From an uncultured Prevotella sp. (GTDB lineage Bacteria > Bacteroidota > Bacteroidia > Bacteroidales > Bacteroidaceae), in assembly GCA_900553965.1 (NCBI GenBank), contig USFX01000076.1, forward strand, positions 1-11,902: 11,902 nucleotides of DNA, given 5' to 3'. The notes beneath the pieces were generated by a model. That model saw only the letters and a list, made by a program, of their open reading frames with translations, was not told where the DNA came from and did no database searches. The translations under genes were made by a program, and so were the position numbers. Position 1 is the stretch's first letter; every line of letters begins with the position of its first letter. Below, one piece after another: positions 8,201 through 11,902 of the stretch.

Positions 8201-9247
8201 ACGCTCATCGACGGCAGCACCCTTACGCTGGGCAAGACCCTCAACGTCGCTTCCGGAGCTATCGTGAGCATACCGGCAACGGCAGCTACATGCAACTCTT
8301 TGACATTGAAAGGCAACATGACGATAGCCGATGGCGCTACATTGAAGTTTGCCGAGGAAGGCTTAGACAAAGCTCCATACGACGCAACTGTTTATCAGGT
8401 GTTCAACCTTGCCGGTGGAACAATCAGCGGAACATTTGCCAATGTCGAGCTTCCCGAACTCGGTAAGGACCAGACTTGGGACCTCTCTTCTCTCTATACC
8501 GAAGGAACGATTAAGGTTGTCGGCGGCGAGAAGAACCCCGGCGGCGGTGATGAGCCCGGTCCCGGTCCGGATGACCCCAGCGAGACGAAGACGGCCCTGC
8601 TCACATGGGGCAACATGACGCCCGGTTCTTATGACGGTGTCGGTACGAACAACATGCTGACAGGAACTGTTGGTGACGATGCCGAAGGTTTCTCGCTCGT
8701 TGTCACCGGCAATCTCTCGAAGAATTTCAGCAATGGCGATAAAATTAATGTGGAATACAAGGACCAGTCCCTCACCCGCACGACAATCAAGCTGTCGAAC
8801 GGTGCTGAGGAGAGCGTGTTCTTGCCCAGCGGTGCAAAGGCAACGAAGATTACTCTGTGGAGCTATACCAACGTGACTACGGCCAACCGTACGTCATATT
8901 GGGCTAACGTCGCCGGAACAGCCTATACAGAGGAGAATTCCGTGATACTTGCCCCGACGAAGGACACGAAGAACCCGAACAAGGTGTCGTTCGACCTTGC
9001 CGACGTAGCCGATGTCGTGACATTCAAGAACACCGGTGAGCAGCAGTGCGTCATCATCTATCTTGAATACCACACTGGTGGAACCAGCGGCTGCATCACA
9101 ACCGTTGGCGGAGATAACACTCCCGTCCGTATAGACTACTATACCGTTTCCGGTGAGCGTGTAGCAACTCCGGGTAAGGGTCTCTATATCATGCGCGCTA
9201 CAACCGCCGCAGGCAAGACCATTACCCGCAAGGTTGTTCTGCAGTAA
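5216..9247 (+). CDS. Secreted multidomain pectate-lyase-like (PL1-type) protein with autotransporter-type beta-strand repeats
   Basis: A 1343-residue protein with a signal peptide (Lys-rich start, hydrophobic core, cleavage expected after 'SVSA', residue 23). Residues 25 to about 430 resemble Bacteroidales polysaccharide lyase family 1 enzymes: 'FPGAQGWGRFATGGR', 'VYHVTNLNDSGTGSLRDAV', 'AGQTAPGEGI', 'FDHCSFSWGLDE' (148-159, with Asp149 and Asp158 as probable calcium ligands) and Arg213 in 'NSTRNNK' as candidate catalytic base. A calcium-loop motif 'DTDGDGMPDAWE' lies at 381-392. A fibronectin III domain follows (about 434-522), then a long beta-repeat region (537 to about 1100) with clear PATR-type repeats at 608-640 and 926-957, a Gly/Pro linker (1103-1123), a beta-rich domain, and a C-terminal segment (1302-1343) resembling Bacteroidales type 9 secretion sorting tails. 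It probably cleaves pectin-like polysaccharide outside the cell. Substrate and export route are inferred, and no SusC/SusD genes adjoin it. Confidence 0.85.
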   Translation: MKAKKTTLLLGSLLLCGSLSVSAQQLAFPGAQGWGRFATGGRTGTVYHVTNLNDSGTGSLRDAVSQPNRIVVFDVAGVIRINTRIVFARNLYVAGQTAPGEGITVYGNGVSFSGATNTIVRYMRFRMGKVGDSGKDCAGIANGTDMIFDHCSFSWGLDETFSINPDGKGTKPERITISNTIMGQGLMTHSAGGLMQSDNITLYRNLYVDNSTRNNKIKGINQYVNNIVYNWKNAAYNMGGDSEGESYCNIESNLFINGPAKGGAAFTGGNTNFHFYGDDNWQDSNMDGKFDPSLVTDYSAADRQDTPYDYPELEKFPGNTLVDNLLPTIGASLPYRDLSDCYMIDEVYSFGKKGALIYDEKSLIYGTPDTWNMWAGNKRVDTDGDGMPDAWEEANGTDPNKNDAMTIATNGYTNIENYINSITRDDRDYFLRAPLCLQHEISTENSITVTWLDYTDNEEGFIVELEKNGAFVEVGRTAANVNVFTITDESLEPAKSYNVRVRAFAGENVSELSNTLTAKTRPVPVEVVDIDTFAPDYTWAGGSGAWNMASTNWVEGGTYADGKNVLIAPTENIEVDITESVQPAAVVVKGDADVTLKGTGSITGVSSLNKAGTGALIVQTPQSYEGATVLHDGTYEFSTIANGGVASGLGASQEFAQNWIWAGGTYKYTGASASTNRSATLDGNTTFNIENKAAAISMSGSIEGAGNLTVDGAGQITVNNTEFFKYDGNLIMKGGKVLLNGEMVSKAGLGTVSKLVMCGGTFATSSGNDKNPTYTFPIEITEDTHSSISFFRNCLIKSAVSGSGTVDWEVNWVREYIEGDWSKFTGRVIVNGTGKAANSQFAIRNGSGIQNGTFTLKGTAQIVGGKNESTYYLGGLSGAAGTFLSGFDVKNAGRGTWIVGSANTDETFEGVIDGRSQKGQDGTTSIEKVGSGDWRLTGKNIYKGTTQIRGGRLVVNGNNSGAGAYTVNANATLAGKGTVGGAVSVKSDGIVFAGDTLIDGSTLTLGKTLNVASGAIVSIPATAATCNSLTLKGNMTIADGATLKFAEEGLDKAPYDATVYQVFNLAGGTISGTFANVELPELGKDQTWDLSSLYTEGTIKVVGGEKNPGGGDEPGPGPDDPSETKTALLTWGNMTPGSYDGVGTNNMLTGTVGDDAEGFSLVVTGNLSKNFSNGDKINVEYKDQSLTRTTIKLSNGAEESVFLPSGAKATKITLWSYTNVTTANRTSYWANVAGTAYTEENSVILAPTKDTKNPNKVSFDLADVADVVTFKNTGEQQCVIIYLEYHTGGTSGCITTVGGDNTPVRIDYYTVSGERVATPGKGLYIMRATTAAGKTITRKVVLQ

Positions 9248-9272
9248 CATTCCGACAACGGAATAAAAGAAG

Positions 9273-9314
9273 TCCGTCCGATGGAGAAAAGCTCTTCCTC
9301 GGGCGGATTTTTTT
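9273..9314 (+). terminator. Rho-independent terminator of the lyase gene
   Basis: TCCGTCCGA (9273-9281) pairs with TCGGGCGGA (9299-9307) with one G-T wobble. An inner GGAG/CTC-rich segment lengthens the stem, and seven Ts follow (9308-9314). It starts 26 bases after the stop codon. Confidence 0.85.
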
Positions 9315-9599
9315 GGTTTATCCGACATCCAGAGTGATATTCCGCCAATGTTTTTCATTGAATGTATTGGTCGCTTGCGTCTTGGGCAGGTCGCTTGCGG
9401 CTCTTTATTTGCAAGCCTATCAGCTTCGCAATCAGGGTGCAACCGTCCATACTTCGGGTATCTTTGGGGTATATACAAAATTTGAGGGCGACCAACTGGC
9501 CGCCCTCAACCAACACAAAAACTAAACTAGACTTAACTAAAGCTTATTAAGGAATTTCCCAACCCCTCAATAGCGATACAAAGATACGGATAAAAAATG
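9315..9599. other. Non-coding intergenic region between the two convergent units
   Basis: No convincing protein gene is seen in about 285 bases. It contains an 11-bp direct repeat, GGTCGCTTGCG, at 9369-9379 and 9389-9399; a CAATG/CATTG hairpin (9346-9360); a TATCTTTG box on the plus strand (9459-9466) without a -33 partner; a perfect 9-bp stem (9482-9490 with 9501-9509); and a minus-strand promoter at 9579-9610. Short open frames here translate to low-complexity basic sequence and I do not believe them. Confidence 0.6.
9477..9573 (-). ncRNA. Candidate small RNA (minus strand)
   Basis: A minus-strand promoter at 9579-9610 predicts a start near 9573. Ninety bases on, a perfect stem TTGAGGGCG/CGCCCTCAA (positions 9509-9501 and 9490-9482), with inner CCA/TGG pairing, is followed on the minus strand by AATTTTG, a weak T-run that could end the transcript. 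There is no gene to serve downstream on this strand, only the 3' end of the lyase gene in antisense. No known RNA family is recognised. The call rests entirely on the promoter and hairpin arrangement. Confidence 0.35.
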
Positions 9600-9610
9600 A
9601 AAGCGGCAAA
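9579..9610 (-). promoter_or_regulatory. Minus-strand promoter, -33 TTTG and -7 TATCTTTG
   Basis: On the minus strand TTTG (9610-9607) is followed after exactly 20 bases by TATCTTTG (9586-9579), a full match to the Bacteroidetes -33/-7 pattern with normal spacing. The -33 element lies inside the aroC terminator stem, so it begins right where the slyD-aroC transcript should end. Confidence 0.55.
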
Positions 9611-9625
9611 TATTTTTGCCGCTTT
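9600..9625 (-). terminator. Terminator of the slyD-aroC operon, probably bidirectional
   Basis: AAAGCGGCAAA (9600-9610) pairs perfectly over 11 bp with TTTGCCGCTTT (9615-9625) around a TATT loop. On the minus strand a T-rich tail (TTTCATTTTTT) follows, 21 bases after the aroC stop; on the plus strand further Ts follow. It can stop transcription from both sides. Confidence 0.85.
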
Positions 9626-9646
9626 TTTCATTTTCAGTGCGTTTTT

Positions 9647-10723
9647 TTACAGTTTTATGGTTTTATTGACCAAAAACAGGTCTAAAACCGTCATTGCGGC
9701 CATCGCCTCGACAATCGGGACGGCTCTCGGGAGAACACACGGGTCGTGGCGTCCTCGCGCGGTGAGGGTCGTGGTGTTTCCCTCCTTGTCGACGGTCTGC
9801 TGCTCCATGAGCAGCGTTGCTACGGGCTTGAAAGCGACGCGGAAGAAAATCTCCCGTCCGTTGCTGATGCCGCCCTGTATGCCTCCGCTGCGGTTTGTCA
9901 CGGTCGTTATCCGTCCGTCGGTGGAGGTGAAGATGTCGTTCTGCTGGGAGCCACGTGCGGTCACGCCGCCGAATCCTTCGCCATATTCAAAGCCCTTGAC
10001 GGCGTTGATGCTCAGCATCGCGGCGCCGAGCTGTGCGTGCAGCTTTCCGAACTCCGGTTCGCCGAGTCCCACGGGACATCCTTTGATGACACAGGCGATG
10101 ATGCCTCCGATGGTGGCGCCGTCGGCCTTGACGCGGCATATCAGTTCCTCCATCTCGGCCGCTTTCTCCGGGTCGGGACAGCGGACGGCATTTGTCTCCG
10201 TCAGCGAGAGGTCATGGCTGTGCCAGTCGGGGTCGATGGCTATGTCGCCGACCTGTGCCGTATAGGCCTGTATGCTGATTCCGAGCTGACGCAGGGCGAG
10301 CTTTGCCAGTGCTCCGGCGACGCATCGGCTGATGGTCACGCGGGCCGACGAGCGTCCGCCGCCGCGGTGGTCACGCTGGCCGTACTTCTCGGTGTATGTG
10401 AAGTCGGCGTGTGACGGGCGGAAGAGACAGCGCATGTTCTCGTAGTCCTGCGAGTGCTGGTTGGTGTTGCGGACGATGAAGCCGATGGGACATCCCGTCG
10501 ACTTCCCCTCAAAGACGCCGCTGAGCAGTTCGACGCGGTCGGCCTCGTTGCGTGAGGTCGTGATGCGGCTCTGTCCCGGCCGGCGCCGGTCGAGCTCGCT
10601 CTGTATGAAGTCGATGTCGATGTCGATGCCGGCCGGCATGCCGTCGACAACTCCTCCGACGGCCGGGCCGTGGCTCTCACCGAACGTCGTCAGTGTGAAT
10701 ATGTTACCGAAAGAATTTCTCAT
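9647..10723 (-). CDS. aroC: Chorismate synthase (AroC)
   Basis: This enzyme converts 5-enolpyruvylshikimate 3-phosphate to chorismate, the last step of the shikimate pathway, using reduced FMN. The 358-residue length is normal. The family signatures are all present: 'GESHG' (15-19, with His18), 'RPSHADFTYTEKYGQRDHRGGGRSSAR' region (102-128, with His105), 'GFEYGEGF', 'SGGIQGGISNG' and near the end 'RGRHDPCVLPRAVPIVEAM'. In the second signature the residue after 'SSAR' is Val where many homologues have Glu; the family pattern tolerates variation there. The start at 10723 gives 'MRNSFGN', the standard N-terminus. It lies 29 bases downstream of slyD on the same strand and is probably transcribed with it, ending at the hairpin at 9600-9625. 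Confidence 0.98.
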   Translation of the reverse strand: MRNSFGNIFTLTTFGESHGPAVGGVVDGMPAGIDIDIDFIQSELDRRRPGQSRITTSRNEADRVELLSGVFEGKSTGCPIGFIVRNTNQHSQDYENMRCLFRPSHADFTYTEKYGQRDHRGGGRSSARVTISRCVAGALAKLALRQLGISIQAYTAQVGDIAIDPDWHSHDLSLTETNAVRCPDPEKAAEMEELICRVKADGATIGGIIACVIKGCPVGLGEPEFGKLHAQLGAAMLSINAVKGFEYGEGFGGVTARGSQQNDIFTSTDGRITTVTNRSGGIQGGISNGREIFFRVAFKPVATLLMEQQTVDKEGNTTTLTARGRHDPCVLPRAVPIVEAMAAMTVLDLFLVNKTIKL

Positions 10724-10752
10724 GCGTCGTTCTTCTGTTTATGTGGTGAGTT

Positions 10753-11361
10753 TTAGTGGCATCCGCATCCGCCGTCGTGACATCCGCCACCGTGGCATCC
10801 GTCCTCGCAGTCGCCGTCTTCGCAGTCACCGTGGCATCCGCCATGACATCCGCAGCCGCATCCCTCACCGCTCAGGCGGTTGATCATGCCCTGAATTTCG
10901 TCGTTGGTTGCCTCGCGGCTCTCGGTGACGCATCCCTTGAAGTTGAGCGTCTTGCCGGCCAGCGGGTGGTTGAGGTCAATCTTGACGCTGTCGGTGCCGA
11001 TTTCGAGCACGCGGCCGTAGAAGCGGTTTCCGTCTTCGTTCTGCAGCGGGATGATGGCGTCCTTGTAGATATGTTCGTGGTCGAAGTGGCCGTTGATGCA
11101 GAACATCTGGCGTTCCAGATCGAGCACGCGTGCGGCCTCGTAGTCGCCGTAGGCCTCGTCCTTGGTCAGGGTGAAGTCGAAAGTCTCGTCTTTTGCCAGT
11201 GCGACGATATGCTTTTCGAAGGCATCGAGTGTCACACCGAAACCGCTGATGAACTGGAACGGGCGGTCTGCCGTGGTCTTTTCCACGAGTTCTGTCTTGT
11301 CGCCGTCGACGGTGTAGAGCTGATAGTCAACGGTGATGTACTTGTTGATTGGCTTTTCCAT
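10753..11361 (-). CDS. slyD: FKBP-type peptidyl-prolyl isomerase, SlyD-like, with metal-binding tail
   Basis: A 202-residue cytoplasmic prolyl isomerase and chaperone of the SlyD type. The N-terminal FKBP half has 'ITVDYQLYTVDG', 'FQFISGFGVTLDAFEKHI' (35-52) and 'LTKDEAYGDY' (65-74). It is followed by the insert-in-flap chaperone domain (about 75-125) and the returning FKBP strand 'KIDLNHPLAGKTLNFKG'. The final 35 residues (168-202) are almost only Gly, Cys, His, Asp and Glu, with 10 cysteines and 5 histidines. Such tails in SlyD bind nickel and other metals and supply hydrogenase or urease maturation in some bacteria; none of those partners is in this window. The start at 11361 fits the family. 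It leads an operon with aroC 29 bases downstream. Confidence 0.92.
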   Translation of the reverse strand: MEKPINKYITVDYQLYTVDGDKTELVEKTTADRPFQFISGFGVTLDAFEKHIVALAKDETFDFTLTKDEAYGDYEAARVLDLERQMFCINGHFDHEHIYKDAIIPLQNEDGNRFYGRVLEIGTDSVKIDLNHPLAGKTLNFKGCVTESREATNDEIQGMINRLSGEGCGCGCHGGCHGDCEDGDCEDGCHGGGCHDGGCGCH

Positions 11362-11485
11362 TTTCTTTTATTCTATTTTATATATTGTTTTCTTGTTCTT
11401 TTTTGAGTCTGTCCGCCGTCGTCGCTTTGTCATCGCTCTGTCGTCGCAGCGGAGTGCGGCGGAGGTGTTTTCAGACACCCGGCTG

Positions 11486-11493
11486 CAAAGATA
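11486..11493 (-). promoter_or_regulatory. Putative -7 box (TATCTTTG) of slyD-aroC
   Basis: On the minus strand CAAAGATA reads TATCTTTG, matching TAnnTTTG. Transcription would start near 11480, about 120 bases before the slyD ATG. A TTTG lies upstream (11511-11508) but only 14 bases away, shorter than usual. The predicted leader holds a GGTGT/ACACC hairpin (11464-11479). Confidence 0.55.
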
Positions 11494-11521
11494 CGCATTA
11501 AAATCAACAAACCGCCCATCT

Positions 11522-11607
11522 TTTCAACGCAAAGACGCCGGAAAGCGAAGATTTTGTGTTTATTTTGAGGCAATTTCAACGCAAAGACGCTGAGGCGCGA
11601 AGGTTTT
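11522..11607. repeat. Pair of 34-bp direct repeats containing AACGCAAAGACGC
   Basis: 11522-11555 and 11574-11607 are identical over their first 17 bases (TTTCAACGCAAAGACGC) and match at 28 of 34 positions overall, spaced 52 bases start to start. From memory, the ACGCAAAGACGC phrase recurs in intergenic DNA of many Bacteroidetes genomes, so these are probably members of a dispersed repeat family. Confidence 0.75.
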
Positions 11608-11677
11608 AATTATAAGAAGTTTATATATTGAACACTTCAGATACTTCAGGCGCGGAGTTGTATTGTCAAGCTGTCTG

Positions 11678-11719
11678 GAAGATAATCCGCTACAGCGTTC
11701 GGGTTATCTTCAGAACGCT
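11678..11719. repeat. Two overlapping, mutually exclusive hairpins
   Basis: GAAGATAATCC (11678-11688) pairs with GGGTTATCTTC (11701-11711) with one G-T wobble. AGCGTTC (11694-11700), which lies in that loop, pairs perfectly with GAACGCT (11713-11719). Forming one excludes the other. No T-run follows on the plus strand. Confidence 0.7.
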
Positions 11720-11798
11720 TGTGATTGCAAAATTATCCAGTAATAATGGGAGACGCCACGGTGTGACGTCTCTACAATTCCCTTCATTCACTCTGTCT

Positions 11799-11815
11799 CC
11801 TCCCCTTTGGGGAGG
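11799..11815. repeat. Perfect 7-bp hairpin CCTCCCC-TTT-GGGGAGG
   Basis: Both arms match exactly around a TTT loop, followed by a GT-rich stretch (TCGGGTGGGGC). From memory, CTCCCC-TTT-GGGGAGG phrases are frequent in non-coding DNA of Bacteroidetes. Without a T-run right after it, it is not a standard terminator. Confidence 0.7.
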
Positions 11816-11902
11816 TCGGGTGGGGCTTTTGGGCTTTTAGATGGGGCTTCCTCAACTGTTAAAAACTCAGAATTAACCGGACAAATGCCTTCAAATCCTT
11901 GA

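Larger units (their letters stand above)
11512..11902. other. Repeat-rich non-coding region to the window end
   Basis: About 390 bases with no believable gene on either strand. It contains a pair of 34-base imperfect direct repeats (11522-11555, 11574-11607), two overlapping hairpins (11678-11719), an inverted repeat GAGACG/CGTCTC (11750-11772), and a perfect 7-bp hairpin CCTCCCC-TTT-GGGGAGG (11799-11815). No TAnnTTTG promoter box is seen in the last 150 bases on either strand. Open frames here are repeat translations. Confidence 0.65.

Noticed and set aside
8894..9478. 194-codon minus-strand frame crossing the lyase 3' end
   Set aside because: It runs through the lyase C-terminus and both arms of its terminator, with no family resemblance.
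9597..10414. Two 222-codon plus-strand frames opposite aroC
   Set aside because: aroC carries every chorismate synthase signature on the other strand; these frames have no recognisable sequence and one starts inside the terminator.
10756..11406. 216-codon plus-strand Val/Ala-rich frame opposite slyD
   Set aside because: It is the mirror of the SlyD coding sequence; the hydrophobic look comes from complementing Asp/Glu/His/Cys codons.
11628..11840. 70-codon plus-strand frame near the right end
   Set aside because: It is translated from the hairpins and CTCCCC-type repeat and ends in repeat-derived sequence; it has no promoter box.

Overview
The window looks like a chromosomal stretch from a member of the Bacteroidales (Prevotella, Muribaculaceae or Bacteroides-like). 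Three things point there. The protein set is typical: a 149-aa PD-(D/E)XK protein of the HSDR_N_2 type divergent from holA, a two-subunit class 1B dihydroorotate dehydrogenase, and a SlyD with a Cys/His tail. The gene starts lack strong Shine-Dalgarno sites. Several genes are preceded by the Bacteroidetes -7 promoter box TAnnTTTG. Coding DNA is moderately GC-rich, while several intergenic regions are AT-rich or full of repeats. I see no phage, transposase, CRISPR, toxin-antitoxin or defence locus, no rRNA and no tRNA.

Layout: a minus-strand nuclease-fold gene (58-507) and plus-strand holA (729-1754) diverge from a partly palindromic promoter region. A clear terminator closes holA and is followed by about 700 bp of AT-rich, non-coding DNA. 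A small helix-turn-helix regulator (2532-3002) comes next, then a 390-bp gap carrying an 18-bp inverted repeat with an extra direct copy. The overlapping pyrK-pyrD pair (3395-5073) makes the electron-transfer and catalytic subunits of dihydroorotate dehydrogenase B for pyrimidine synthesis and ends at a hairpin-T terminator.

The most distinctive gene is a single 4-kb reading frame (5216-9247). It encodes a secreted pectate-lyase-like enzyme joined to a fibronectin III domain, a long stretch of autotransporter-type beta-strand repeats, a second beta-rich domain and a C-terminal segment resembling Bacteroidales outer-surface sorting tails. It has its own promoter box and terminator, and no SusC/SusD-like partner lies in the window.

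On the right, slyD and aroC form a minus-strand operon (11361 down to 9647) with a promoter box near 11490 and a strong terminator at 9600-9625. Between that terminator and the lyase gene lies non-coding DNA with a good minus-strand promoter facing a perfect 9-bp hairpin, a candidate small RNA. The last 400 bp is non-coding and packed with short repeats and hairpins.

The conserved genes are housekeeping functions. The parts that deserve a second look are the lyase architecture and the non-coding elements at 686-705, 3168-3233, 9477-9610 and 11520-11820.
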